A stretch of 64,000 nucleotides of DNA, taken from NCBI GenBank assembly GCA_036518975.1, contig DATDMD010000025.1, forward strand, positions 1 through 64,000, written 5' to 3'. This document shows positions 7,968 through 17,641 of this stretch, in pieces (the first letter of the stretch is position 1; each line of letters begins with the position of its first letter). Position numbers and translations under genes: made by a program. The notes below the pieces were generated by a model that was not told the DNA's origin, did no database searches, and was given only the letters and a program-made list of their open reading frames with translations. The DNA is from Baekduia sp036518975. Its GTDB lineage: Bacteria > Actinomycetota > Thermoleophilia > Solirubrobacterales > Solirubrobacteraceae.

Positions 7968-8879
7968 ATGGCTGTCGAGAGCACGCCTGCCCCGACCACT
8001 ACCGAGTCCCGGCTCGAGGATCTCGTCGTGATCTCGGGGTTCTCCGGCGCAGGGAAGTCCACGGCCATGGCCGTGTTCGAGGACGCCGGGTACTTCTGCG
8101 TCGACAACCTGCCGCCGGAGATGATCCGGACGCTCGTCGAGCTGTTCACGCACGAAGGCTCGAAGGTCGAGCGGGCGGCGGTCGTCTCGGATGTCCGTGG
8201 CGGTGAGTTCTTCACGCCGCTCGAAGGCGTCATCGACGAGCTGCACGCCCGTGAGCTGCCGGCGCGCGTCCTGTTCCTGGACGCCGACGACCTGACGCTG
8301 ATGGACCGTTACAAGGAGACGCGCCGGCGCCATCCGCTGGCGCCGGAGTCCTCGATCTCGTCCGGCATCGCGGCCGAGCGCCGGATGCTCGGCCCGATCA
8401 AGGACCGCGCCGACTTCATCATCGACAGCTCGGGCCTGAAGGCGAGCCACCTGCGCCGCCGGATCGCCGACGAGCTCCTGCCCCGCCACCGGCGCGGCCG
8501 CCTGGCGCTCACGCTCCAGTCGTTCGGCTTCAAGCACGGCCCGCCGCGCGACGCGGACCTCGTCTTCGACGTCCGCTTCCTCCCGAACCCGCACTACGTG
8601 CCGGACCTCAAGCCCAAGACCGGGCTCGACGCCGAGGTCGTCGCGTACGTCGCGCGCGAGGGCAAGCTCGCCGAGTTCTACTCGTTGATCGAGCCGCTCC
8701 TGGACTTCCTCGTCCCCCAGTACGAGGAGGAGGGCAAGGCGCACCTCTCGATCGCGATCGGCTGCACCGGCGGCCGGCACCGCTCCGTCGCGCTCACCGA
8801 GCACCTCGGCCACCACTTCGCGGCCCGGGACGACGTCGTCGTCGAGGTCGAGCATCGCGACATCGGTCGCAAGCCGTGA
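7968..8879 (+). CDS. rapZ: RapZ/YvcJ family nucleotide-binding protein
   Basis: A 303-residue P-loop protein: Walker A GFSGAGKST near residues 22-30, a Walker-B-like region with LFLDADD, and the conserved C-terminal motif IGCTGGRHRSV. In E. coli RapZ is an adaptor directing RNase E to GlmZ sRNA; in Gram-positives YvcJ hydrolyses nucleotides and is usually next to yvcK and whiA. Here neither neighbour follows; a VOC gene and the gap operon come next. GTG 7962 is a possible alternative start two codons earlier. Confidence 0.93.
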   Translation: MAVESTPAPTTTESRLEDLVVISGFSGAGKSTAMAVFEDAGYFCVDNLPPEMIRTLVELFTHEGSKVERAAVVSDVRGGEFFTPLEGVIDELHARELPARVLFLDADDLTLMDRYKETRRRHPLAPESSISSGIAAERRMLGPIKDRADFIIDSSGLKASHLRRRIADELLPRHRRGRLALTLQSFGFKHGPPRDADLVFDVRFLPNPHYVPDLKPKTGLDAEVVAYVAREGKLAEFYSLIEPLLDFLVPQYEEEGKAHLSIAIGCTGGRHRSVALTEHLGHHFAARDDVVVEVEHRDIGRKP

Positions 8880-8899
8880 CGGAGACGTAGGGCTTCGCC

Positions 8900-9268
8900 T
8901 TGATCGACCACGTCGGCTTCGAGGTCTCCGACCTCGCCACCTCCGCGCGCTTCTACGACGCCGTCTTCGCCCGCCTCGGCATCCGCCGCGTCCACTCGTC
9001 CGACCAGGCCATCGCCTACGGCTCCCACGAGCCGCGCTTCTGGATCGTCCAGCGCGGCCGGACGCCGGCGTCGGGCTACGGCTGCCACATCGCGATCCAG
9101 GCCGCGGGCCGCGTCGCGGTCGACGCCGCCTACGACGCGGCTCTACAGTCAGGTGGGCGGGATGACGGCCCTCCGGGCTTGCGCCCGCAGTACGGCCCGC
9201 GCTATTACGCGGCGTACGTGCTGGACCCCGACGGCCTCCGCGTTGAGGTCGTCGCGGGCGGGCACTGA
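8900..9268 (+). CDS. VOC family protein (glyoxalase/bleomycin-resistance fold)
   Basis: A 122-residue single-domain protein with the vicinal-oxygen-chelate pattern: MIDHVGFEVSDLATSARFYD at the start and AAYVLDPDGLRVEVV at the end. The His near residue 4 and the C-terminal Glu could bind metal. VOC proteins include glyoxalases, dioxygenases and drug-binding proteins, so the reaction cannot be named. The TTG start follows a TAGGGC box by 6 bases, consistent with a leaderless message. It sits between rapZ and gap. Confidence 0.8.
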   Translation: MIDHVGFEVSDLATSARFYDAVFARLGIRRVHSSDQAIAYGSHEPRFWIVQRGRTPASGYGCHIAIQAAGRVAVDAAYDAALQSGGRDDGPPGLRPQYGPRYYAAYVLDPDGLRVEVVAGGH

Positions 9269-9275
9269 CCCCGAA

Positions 9276-9292
9276 CGGACCGATAGGGTCCG
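9276..9292 (+). promoter_or_regulatory. Candidate gap-operon promoter element with inverted repeat
   Basis: CGGACC-GATAG-GGTCCG is a perfect 6-bp inverted repeat with TAGGGT (9284-9289) inside it, the same box seen before other genes here. A transcript would start near 9296, leaving about a 45-base leader with AGGAAGGA (9322-9329) before the gap ATG. The overlap suggests a repressor-binding site, but no -35 box is clear. Confidence 0.45.
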
Positions 9293-9341
9293 CGACCCCC
9301 TTCAAGAACTCGCCAGCCCCCAGGAAGGACTGACTACGAGC

Positions 9342-10339
<998 letters not shown>

Positions 10340-10343
<4 letters not shown>

Positions 10344-11473
10344 GAACCCTCGACGACCTCGGCGACCTCGACGGCAAGCGCGTCTTCGTCCGCGTCGACT
10401 TCAACGTCCCGTTAAAGAACGGCGTGATCGGCGACGACGCGCGCATCCGCGCCGCGCTGCCGACGCTGGAGGAGCTGCGCCGCCGCGGCGCGCGGCTCCT
10501 CCTGGCCGCCCACCTCGGGCGGCCGAAGGGCCGGGACCTCGACTACTCCCTCGCGCCGGTCGCCGCGCGGCTGACCGAGCTGCTCGGCACCGACGTCACG
10601 CTCGCCGCCGACCTCGACCACGTCCCGGACGGCGACGTCGTCATGCTCGAGAACGTGCGCTTCGAGCCCGGCGAGACCAAGGACGACCCCGAGCTGGCCA
10701 AGACGTATGCCTCGCTCGCCGACGCCTACGTCAACGACGCCTTCGGCGCCGCCCACCGCGCGCACGCCTCGACGCACGCGATCGCCGCGCTGCTGCCCTC
10801 CGCCGCCGGCCTCCTGCTCCAGCGCGAGGTCGAGACCCTGCAGGGCATCCTCGCCGACCCCCAGCGGCCGCTGGTCGCGATCGTCGGCGGCGCCAAGGTC
10901 ACCGACAAGATCGGCGTCCTGGAGGCCTTCCTGGACAAGGCCGACACGATCCTCATCGGTGGCGCCATGCAGTTCCCGTTCTTCAAGGCCCAGGGCCATC
11001 CGGTCGGCGCCAGCCTCTGCGAGGAGGAGGGCATCGCCCCCGCCCAGCGCATCCTCGAGCGCGGCGCCGGCAAGGTGACGCTGCCCGTCGACATCGTCGC
11101 CGGCGAGGCGTTCGACGCCGCCACGCCCGAGACCTACATCGACGGCGTCGACGTCCCGGCGGGCCTGATGGGCCTCGACATCGGCCCGACGACCGCGGCC
11201 GCCTACGCCGAGGTCATCAAGGGCGCCGGCACCGTGTTCTGGAACGGCCCGATGGGCGCGTTCGAGCTGCCGCCGTTCGCGGCCGGCACGCGCGCGGTCG
11301 CCGAGGCCGTGGCCGCCGCGCCGGGGACGACGGTCGTCGGCGGCGGCGACAGCGCAGCCGCGCTGCGCCAGTTCGAGTTGGAGGACCAGGTGACGCATCT
11401 GTCCACGGGCGGCGGCGCGTCGCTCGAGCTGATCGAAGGCAAGACGCTTCCGGGCGTGGAGGTCCTGTCATGA
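10340..11473 (+). CDS. pgk: Phosphoglycerate kinase
   Basis: Transfers phosphate from 1,3-bisphosphoglycerate to ADP. The 377-residue protein begins with the family block VFVRVDFNVPL and contains AAHLGRPKG, the substrate loop around NDAFGAAHRAHAST and the nucleotide-binding GGGDSAAAL near the C-terminus. It is slightly shorter than the usual 390-400 residues. The TTG start overlaps the gap stop (TTGA), giving a reading frame that starts just before the conserved N-terminal strand. Third-step partner in the glycolytic operon. Confidence 0.97.
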
Positions 11474-12225
11474 GCCGCACGCCGCTGATCGCGGGCAACT
11501 GGAAGATGAACGGCACGATCGCCGAGAGCGAGGACCGCGTCGCGTCCCTGCTGCCGCGCATCGCGACCGCCGACCACGTCGAGGTCGCCGTCTGCGTCCC
11601 GTTCACCGCCCTGCAGGCGGTCGTCGACTCCGCGCGCGGCTCGCGCCTGGACGTCTACGCCCAGAACATGCACCACGAGCCCTCCGGCGCGTTCACCGGT
11701 GAGGTCTCGGCACCGATGCTGACCGAGATCGACGTCCAGGGCGTCGTCCTCGGCCACTCCGAGCGCCGGCAGCTGTTCTGCGAGACCGACAAGCAGCTGC
11801 AGCTCAAGGTCCCGGCCGCGCTCGACGCCGGCCTCAAGGTGATCCTCTGCGTCGGCGAGACCGAGGAGGAGCGCGAGAACGGCGACACCGAGCGCCGCCT
11901 GCGCCACCAGGTCCAGGAGGGGCTGGAGAAGGTCCCGACCGAGCGCCTCGGCGAGATCGTCATCGCCTACGAGCCGGTCTGGGCGATCGGCACCGGCCAG
12001 GTCGCCACGGCCGAGCAGGCGCAGGACGCGCTGGCGTTCGTCCGCGCGCTCGTCGGCGATCGCTCCAAGGCGGCGGCCGACGACGTCCGCGTCCTCTACG
12101 GTGGGTCGATGAAGCCCGACAACGCGGCCGAGCTGCTGGCGCTGCCCGACTGCGACGGCGGCCTCATCGGTGGCGCGTCGCTGGACGTCGAGCAGTTCGT
12201 CGCGATCATCGAGGCAGCGCCATGA
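11470..12225 (+). CDS. tpiA: Triosephosphate isomerase
   Basis: Interconverts dihydroxyacetone phosphate and glyceraldehyde-3-phosphate. The 251-residue TIM barrel has Lys12 in AGNWKMN, His96 in VVLGHSERR, Glu168 in AYEPVWAIGTG and the phosphate-binding LYGGSM and IGGASL loops. ATG overlaps the pgk stop by ATGA. Its last codons enter the first of two hairpin repeats that separate it from gpmI. Confidence 0.98.
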   Translation: MSRTPLIAGNWKMNGTIAESEDRVASLLPRIATADHVEVAVCVPFTALQAVVDSARGSRLDVYAQNMHHEPSGAFTGEVSAPMLTEIDVQGVVLGHSERRQLFCETDKQLQLKVPAALDAGLKVILCVGETEEERENGDTERRLRHQVQEGLEKVPTERLGEIVIAYEPVWAIGTGQVATAEQAQDALAFVRALVGDRSKAAADDVRVLYGGSMKPDNAAELLALPDCDGGLIGGASLDVEQFVAIIEAAP

Positions 12226-12280
12226 CTCGCCCAGAGGGCTCGCATGGCGGGCGGGAACTCGCCCAGGGGCTCGCTCCCGC
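12219..12280. repeat. Tandem hairpin repeat pair between tpiA and gpmI
   Basis: Two hairpin units lie 32 bases apart. Unit A: outer stem GCCATG (12219-12224)/CATGGC (12243-12248), inner GCCC-AGA-GGGC. Unit B: outer stem GCGGGA (12251-12256)/TCCCGC (12275-12280), inner GCCC-AG-GGGC. Both contain ACTCGCCCAG. The same spacing, size and core occur at 34504-34565, where the genes are convergent. Function may be transcript processing or attenuation between operon genes. Confidence 0.65.
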
Positions 12281-12292
12281 GGCGGTGGGCGC

Positions 12293-13780
12293 ATGAGCCT
12301 TCCGGTTCCTCGTGTCGCGCTCGTGATCCTCGACGGCTGGGGCCTCGCGCCGCCCGGGCCGGGCAACGCGATCGAGCTGGCCGACACGCCGGTCTTCGAC
12401 GCGCTCTGGGCCAAGTACCCGCACACGCAGCTCACGGCCGGCGGGCTGGCCGTCGGCCTGCCCGAGGGGCAGATGGGCAACAGCGAGGTCGGCCACCTCA
12501 ACCTCGGCGCCGGCGCGGTCGTCAAGCAGGACCTCACGCGCATCGACGAGGCCGTCGCCGACGGCACGCTGAGCGAGAACGAGGCGCTGGCGGCGGCGAT
12601 GGACGGCTTCGAGCGCGTGCACCTGATCGGCCTCGTCTCCGACGGCGGCGTGCACTCGGGCTGGAAGCACATCGAGGCGCTCATCAGGCTGGCCGGCGAG
12701 CGCGGGGTGTCGGACGTCGTGATCCACGCGTTCACCGACGGCCGCGACACGTCGCCGACCGGCGGCGAGCAGTACCTGGAGCAGGTCCAGGAGTGGGCGG
12801 ACTCAGCCGGCAACGCCCGCATCGGCTCGGTCGTCGGCCGCTACTACGCGATGGACCGCGACCAGCGCGAGGAGCGCACGAAGGCCGCCGTCGACCTGCT
12901 CCTCGACGGCGTCTCGCCGCACCACGCGCACACCGGCGTCCAGGCCGTCACCGACTCCTACGAGCGCGACGACCGCGGTGACGAGTTCGTCGAGGCCACC
13001 ACCGTCGGCGCCGAGGCGATGATCCGCCCGCAGGACTCGGTCATCGCCTTCAACTTCCGCCCCGACCGCATGCGCCAGCTCACCGAGGCGCTCGGGCCCA
13101 GGGTCGCGCGCTACACGACGCTGACCGAGTACGAGGAGGGCTGGCCGTGGCCGGTCGCCTTCCCGCCGATGCGGCCCGAGACGACGATGACGCGCGTGAT
13201 CGCTGAAGCGGGCCACCGGCAGCTGCACGTCGCCGAGACCGAGAAGTACCCGCACGTGACGTACTTCTTCGGCGGCGGCGAGGAGGAGCCCGAGACCGGT
13301 GAGCGCCGCGAGCTGGCGCCGTCCCCGCGCGACGTCCCCACGTACGACAAGAAGCCCGAGATGAGCGCCCGCGAGGCCGCCGGCAAGTTCGTCGCCGCCT
13401 GGCGCGAGGACGAGCCGACGTTCGGGATCATCAACTTCGCCAACGCCGACATGGTCGGCCACACCGGCGTGATCCCGGCCGCGGTCAAGGCCGTCGAGAC
13501 CGTCGACGCGTGCCTGGCCGACGTCGTGGCCGCCGTGCAGGAGTCCGGCGGCGCGCTGCTCATCACCGCCGACCACGGCAACGCGGACGAGATGCTGGAG
13601 GAGGACGGGTCGCCGGACACGGCACACTCGCTCAACCCCGTCCCGGTGATCGTCACGGTCGACGACGTGACGCTCCGCGACGGCGGCATCCTCGCCGACG
13701 GCGCGCCGACGCTGCTCCAGCTTCTGGGCATCGCGCAGCCGGCCGCGATGACCGGCCGCTCGCTGCTGTCGCGGGACTGA
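12293..13780 (+). CDS. gpmI: 2,3-bisphosphoglycerate-independent phosphoglycerate mutase
   Basis: Interconverts 3- and 2-phosphoglycerate through a phosphoserine intermediate with two Mn ions. The 495-residue protein has LVILDGWG with the metal ligand Asp14, MGNSEVGHLNLGAG with the nucleophile Ser64, DGRDTSPTGG and the C-terminal metal block TADHGNADEM. Start ATG 12293 begins directly before the conserved first strand. It completes the gap-pgk-tpiA-gpmI order but is separated from tpiA by a 67-base hairpin-rich spacer, so its expression may be adjusted separately. Confidence 0.97.
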   Translation: MSLPVPRVALVILDGWGLAPPGPGNAIELADTPVFDALWAKYPHTQLTAGGLAVGLPEGQMGNSEVGHLNLGAGAVVKQDLTRIDEAVADGTLSENEALAAAMDGFERVHLIGLVSDGGVHSGWKHIEALIRLAGERGVSDVVIHAFTDGRDTSPTGGEQYLEQVQEWADSAGNARIGSVVGRYYAMDRDQREERTKAAVDLLLDGVSPHHAHTGVQAVTDSYERDDRGDEFVEATTVGAEAMIRPQDSVIAFNFRPDRMRQLTEALGPRVARYTTLTEYEEGWPWPVAFPPMRPETTMTRVIAEAGHRQLHVAETEKYPHVTYFFGGGEEEPETGERRELAPSPRDVPTYDKKPEMSAREAAGKFVAAWREDEPTFGIINFANADMVGHTGVIPAAVKAVETVDACLADVVAAVQESGGALLITADHGNADEMLEEDGSPDTAHSLNPVPVIVTVDDVTLRDGGILADGAPTLLQLLGIAQPAAMTGRSLLSRD

Positions 13781-13806
13781 CAGTCAGGTTTTCTGCGCCG
13801 TAATAG
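13777..13806 (+). promoter_or_regulatory. Candidate sigma-70-type promoter for the hybrid kinase
   Basis: CTGACA (13777-13782) and TAATAG (13801-13806) are 18 bases apart, overlapping the gpmI stop codon. Transcription would begin near 13813, 7 bases before the kinase ATG. The AT content is locally higher than the surroundings. Confidence 0.55.
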
Positions 13807-13819
13807 ACTCGGCGCCACG

Positions 13820-16492
13820 ATGGGCAAGGGGGCTCAGCGCAGGGGACTCGTCGGTCCGACCCTGATCGCTTTCGGGGTCGTCGCCGTGCTCGTCTGCATC
13901 GTCTTCGCGTTCCTGCTCGACGGCCTGTCGTCGATGCGCTCCAACGCTGACCGCGCGCGCCGCGCCGAGCGCGTGGTCCTGCTCACCTCGCGGCTGAACC
14001 GGCTGACGATCGACCTGGAGACCGGCGTCCGCGGCCGCCTGCTGACGGGCGACGCCGCGTACCTGCAGCCGTACACCAGCGCGCAGAAGGACATCCCGGC
14101 GACCGAGAGCCAGCTCTCGGCCTACGTCCAGGACCGCGGCCAGCGTCAGCGGTACGCGGCGCTCCGGCAGCGCGTGGAGGGCTACCGCACCGGTTGGGCG
14201 ACGATGGCCGCGGCGCTCCCGCTCGGCACCACGCGGGCCGGCCTCGAAGCGCAGCTGGCCAACGGCAAGACGCAACTGGACGACCTGCGGAACCGCTTCG
14301 ACACGTTCCGCGCCGAGGAGCTGGCGCTCTCCGATCGCCAGGCGGCGCGGTCGAACTCCGCCGCCGACCGCGCGACGGCCATCGGCATCGCCGGCCTCGT
14401 CCTGACGCTCGCCGGCCTCGCCGCCCTGGCCCTGTTCACGGTCCGCTGGATCAGGCGCGAGGCGCATGCGGCGATCGGCCGCGCCCAGGCCGAGGAGGCG
14501 TCGCGGACCAAGTCCACCTTCCTGGCCAACATGAGCCACGAGATCCGGACGCCGCTCAATGGCGTGATCGGGATGTCGGAGCTGCTGCTGGACACCGACC
14601 TCGACCCCGAGCAGCGCGAGTACGCGGCGACCGCCCGCGCGTCGGGCGAGCAGCTGCTCACGGTCATCAACGACATCTTGGACGTCTCGAAGATCGAGGC
14701 CGGCCACCTGGAGCTCGAGGAGCGCGCGTTCGACCTGGGCGAGGTCGTCGAGACGACGTCCGACGTCGTCGCGGCCACCGCGCACGGCAAGGGCCTGGAG
14801 CTGTCGGTGTTCCTCGCCGACGACGTGCCGCGCGTGGTGCGCGGCGACCGCGGCCGCCTCGCGCAGGTCCTGACCAACCTGCTGTCCAACGCGGTGAAGT
14901 TCACGCCCGAGGGCGAGGTCGGCGTCGAGGTCACCTGCGAGGGCCGCGACGACGGCGGCGCCGCGCTGGTGCGCGTCGAGGTCTCCGACACCGGCATCGG
15001 CATCGCCGAGAAGGACCTCGCGCGGCTGTTCGAGTCCTTCCAGCAGGCCGACGCGTCCACGACGCGGCGCTTCGGCGGCACCGGCCTGGGCCTGGCGATC
15101 AGCCGCGAGCTGGCGCGCATGATGGGCGGCGACCTGACGGTCGTCAGCGCGGTCGGGCAGGGCTCGGCGTTCACGTTCACGCTGCCGCTGGAGGAGGTCG
15201 ACGCCGCCGACGTCGGCTCGCTGCCGTCGCAGGTCGAGCTGCGCGGCCTGAAGGTCGTCGCGGTCGACGACACGGCGACCAACCGGCGCATCCTGGAGGC
15301 GTACCTCGGCTCGTGGGGCATGCGCGTGACGTGCTGCGCCGACGGCCACGACGCGCTGGCGGCGCTGCACCGCGCCGCCGACAAGGGCGACCCGTTCGAC
15401 GTCGCCGTCCTGGACTTCAACATGCCGCGGATGGACGGCGTCGAGCTGGCGCGCCGGATCACCGGCGCGCCCGCGCTGCGCACGGTGCGGCTGGTGATAC
15501 TGACGTCGTCGGGGACGGGCCACGCGGCCGCGCGCGACGTCGGCGTGAGCGAGTTCCTCACCAAGCCGGTGCGCCAGTCGCGGCTGTACGACGCGATCGC
15601 GTCGGCGATGTACCACGCGCCGAGCGCGCAGCAGGCGCGGGACCGCGAGCGCGCGGCGGTGGATGAGGCGCGGACGAGCGCGGCGGACGACGCCGACGCG
15701 GGCGCGCTGATCCTCATCGCCGAGGACCACGACGTCAACCGCATCCTGATGGAGAAGCTGCTGCTCAAGCGCGGCCACCGGACGGTCGCGGCGGCGACCG
15801 GCCTGGAGGCGGTGCGGCTGGCGGCGGGCGGCGCGATCGACCTGGTGTTCATGGACTGCCAGATGCCCGAGCTGGACGGCTACGCGGCCACGCAGCGAAT
15901 CCGCGCGCTGGAGCCCGGCGGCCGCCGGCTGCCGATCGTGGCGATGACCGCGCACGCGATGGCGGGCGACCGCGAGAAGTGCCTGGCGGCGGGGATGGAC
16001 GACTACGTCGCCAAGCCGCTGCGGCCGGCCGAGGTCGACGCGATGCTCGCGCGCTGGCTGCCGGACGCGGGCGGCGCGGAGGGCAATGGCCATGGCGATG
16101 GCGAAGGCAACGGCAACGGCGGCGGCGCGGCGGCGGAGCCCGAGGTCGACATCGACCCCATCGACGCCGAGCGCTTCGACGACCTCGCCAACGAGTTCCC
16201 GCCCGCGATCGTCAAGGAGGTCGTCGTCGCGTTCATCGACTCCACGCCGCCGATCATCGAGCGCATCGTCCTCGCGGCGGAGGGCGTCGACCACGACGAG
16301 ATCGCCAGCGCCGCGCACCGGCTCAAGGGCGGCTGCCTGGCCGTGGGCGCCGGGGCGCTCAACGACCTCGCCGGGGAGCTGGAGGAGCTCGGCCGCACCG
16401 GCGCCTCCGGCGCGGAGCTGCGCGACGCCGCCGACCGCCTGGAGCGCGCCTGGCTGGTGACGCGCCGTGCGCTGCGGCAGCGGGTGGGGTAA
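13820..16492 (+). CDS. Hybrid sensor histidine kinase (CHASE3-HisKA-HATPase-REC-REC-Hpt)
   Basis: An 890-residue membrane phosphorelay protein. Helix 1 (about 11-33) and helix 2 (about 196-216) bracket an extracytoplasmic CHASE3-like domain containing LETGVRGRLLTGD. The H-box NMSHEIRTPLNG places the phosphoacceptor at His240; the ATPase has NLLSNAVKFT and DTGIGI. Two receiver domains follow with Asp532 (VLDFNMPR) and Asp679 (FMDCQMPE), and an Hpt domain with His833 (AHRLKGGC). The order matches BarA/TorS-like relays, which need a separate output regulator; none is encoded nearby. A Gly/Asn-rich linker joins the second receiver to Hpt. Confidence 0.94.
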   Translation: MGKGAQRRGLVGPTLIAFGVVAVLVCIVFAFLLDGLSSMRSNADRARRAERVVLLTSRLNRLTIDLETGVRGRLLTGDAAYLQPYTSAQKDIPATESQLSAYVQDRGQRQRYAALRQRVEGYRTGWATMAAALPLGTTRAGLEAQLANGKTQLDDLRNRFDTFRAEELALSDRQAARSNSAADRATAIGIAGLVLTLAGLAALALFTVRWIRREAHAAIGRAQAEEASRTKSTFLANMSHEIRTPLNGVIGMSELLLDTDLDPEQREYAATARASGEQLLTVINDILDVSKIEAGHLELEERAFDLGEVVETTSDVVAATAHGKGLELSVFLADDVPRVVRGDRGRLAQVLTNLLSNAVKFTPEGEVGVEVTCEGRDDGGAALVRVEVSDTGIGIAEKDLARLFESFQQADASTTRRFGGTGLGLAISRELARMMGGDLTVVSAVGQGSAFTFTLPLEEVDAADVGSLPSQVELRGLKVVAVDDTATNRRILEAYLGSWGMRVTCCADGHDALAALHRAADKGDPFDVAVLDFNMPRMDGVELARRITGAPALRTVRLVILTSSGTGHAAARDVGVSEFLTKPVRQSRLYDAIASAMYHAPSAQQARDRERAAVDEARTSAADDADAGALILIAEDHDVNRILMEKLLLKRGHRTVAAATGLEAVRLAAGGAIDLVFMDCQMPELDGYAATQRIRALEPGGRRLPIVAMTAHAMAGDREKCLAAGMDDYVAKPLRPAEVDAMLARWLPDAGGAEGNGHGDGEGNGNGGGAAAEPEVDIDPIDAERFDDLANEFPPAIVKEVVVAFIDSTPPIIERIVLAAEGVDHDEIASAAHRLKGGCLAVGAGALNDLAGELEELGRTGASGAELRDAADRLERAWLVTRRALRQRVG

Positions 16493-16502
16493 AACACGGG
16501 GC

Positions 16503-16907
16503 ATGCTTTTCGGCAAGGAGCACATCGACCGCTACGAGGCCACCAACGGGCAGGAGGGCCACGACTGGCAGGGGACGCAGACGCTGATCCTGACCACCAC
16601 CGGCGCGAAGTCCGGCGAGGAGCGCAAGGCGCCGCTGATCTACGGCGAGCACGACGGCGACTTCCTGGTCGTCGCGTCCAAGGGCGGGGCTCCCGAGCCG
16701 CCCGCGTGGTACGTGAACCTCCAGAAGGACCCCAACGTGGAGATCCAGGTCCGGGGCGAGAAGTTCCCGGTGACCGCGCGCGACGCGACGCCGGAGGAGA
16801 AGCCCGAGCTCTGGAAGATCATGACCAAGGAGTGGCCGGACTACGACGGCTACCAGCAGAAGACCGACCGCCAGATCCCGGTCGTCGTGCTGGAACGCCA
16901 GTCCTAG
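16503..16907 (+). CDS. Deazaflavin (F420)-dependent nitroreductase family protein
   Basis: A 134-residue split-beta-barrel protein of the DDN family. TLILTTTGAKSGEERKAPLIY and LVVASKGGAPEPPAWYVNL are hallmark blocks; the family uses F420H2 to reduce quinones, nitroimidazoles or other electrophiles. A TAAAAC box (16490-16495) ends 7 bases before the ATG, overlapping the stop of the hybrid kinase, so a leaderless message is likely. A second, more divergent family member lies at 54048-54521. Natural substrate unknown. Confidence 0.88.
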   Translation: MLFGKEHIDRYEATNGQEGHDWQGTQTLILTTTGAKSGEERKAPLIYGEHDGDFLVVASKGGAPEPPAWYVNLQKDPNVEIQVRGEKFPVTARDATPEEKPELWKIMTKEWPDYDGYQQKTDRQIPVVVLERQS

Positions 16908-16979
16908 AGAACGGGTTCGCCGCGGCCCTGGCCGATCGGGGTGGCGCACGGCGGTTGTTCGTGCAACGATGTGGGCCTC

Positions 16980-17486
16980 GTGTCCACCACCACGACTGCA
17001 CCGGCCGCGGCGACCGGCGCTCTGGACGATCGCGAGCTGCGCGCCTGGCGCGGGCTGCTGCGAGTTCACGCGTCGCTGTCGAAGGCCCTCGACAACCAGC
17101 TCGACCGCGAGCACGACCTGCCGCTGACGTCCTACGAGGTGCTGCTGTACCTCGCGGAGGCCGAGGAGCAGAAGATGCGGATGTGCGACCTCGCGTCGTC
17201 CGTGATCCTGAGCCGCAGCGGCCTCACCCGCTTGGTCGACCGCCTCGAGCGCGACGGCCTGCTCGTCCGCGAGTCCTGCGCCAGCGACGCGCGCGGCGCG
17301 TTCGCCAAGCTCACGCCGGCCGGCCGCGAGAAGCTCACCGCCGCCCGCGCGACGCACCTCGCGCAGGTCCGGGCGCTGTTCCTGAACCACCTCACGCCCG
17401 AGGAGCAGGACGTCCTCGGCGACGTGTGGGCGCGCGTGCTGCCCGGCGCCGCCGGAGCCGCGGGCACCGACGACTGCGGCTGCTGA
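16980..17486 (+). CDS. MarR family transcriptional regulator
   Basis: A 168-residue winged-helix regulator. The helix-turn-helix covers MRMCDLASSVILSRSGLTRLVDRLERDGLL, with the wing RESCASDARGAFAKLTPAGREKL. The tail is Ala/Gly-rich and ends DDCGC, a cysteine pair that could sense oxidants or metal. GTG 16980 was chosen because it precedes a plausible N-terminus; GTG 16971 and 16941 are in frame too. No repressed partner is obvious: the next gene lies beyond a long palindrome. Confidence 0.85.
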   Translation: MSTTTTAPAAATGALDDRELRAWRGLLRVHASLSKALDNQLDREHDLPLTSYEVLLYLAEAEEQKMRMCDLASSVILSRSGLTRLVDRLERDGLLVRESCASDARGAFAKLTPAGREKLTAARATHLAQVRALFLNHLTPEEQDVLGDVWARVLPGAAGAAGTDDCGC

Positions 17487-17489
17487 GGA

Positions 17490-17602
17490 CGATCCTGCGG
17501 GCCGCGCGCCCGCGCCTGACGGTCGCCGACGCGCTTCACGTGCTGGCGCACGCTGCCGCTGCGCCGGCGACGTCAGCCACGACCGCTCGGGCCGCAGGAT
17601 CG
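17490..17602. repeat. 113-base imperfect palindrome after marR
   Basis: CGATCCTGCGG (17490-17500) is repeated in reverse complement at 17592-17602. Inside, CTGAC-G-GTCGCCG near 17515-17527 pairs with CGGCGACGTCAG about 40 bases later. The whole segment can form one long stem with internal loops. It begins 4 bases after the marR stop and could be a terminator or structured leader of the next operon. No U-run follows. Confidence 0.55.
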
Positions 17603-17641
17603 CCCTCACATAGCGGGCCCTCACCGCTTTAGAGTGGCGCC

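Noticed and set aside
9269..9341. A metabolite riboswitch before gap
   Set aside because: The leader is only about 45 bases with one short stem; no known riboswitch core is visible.
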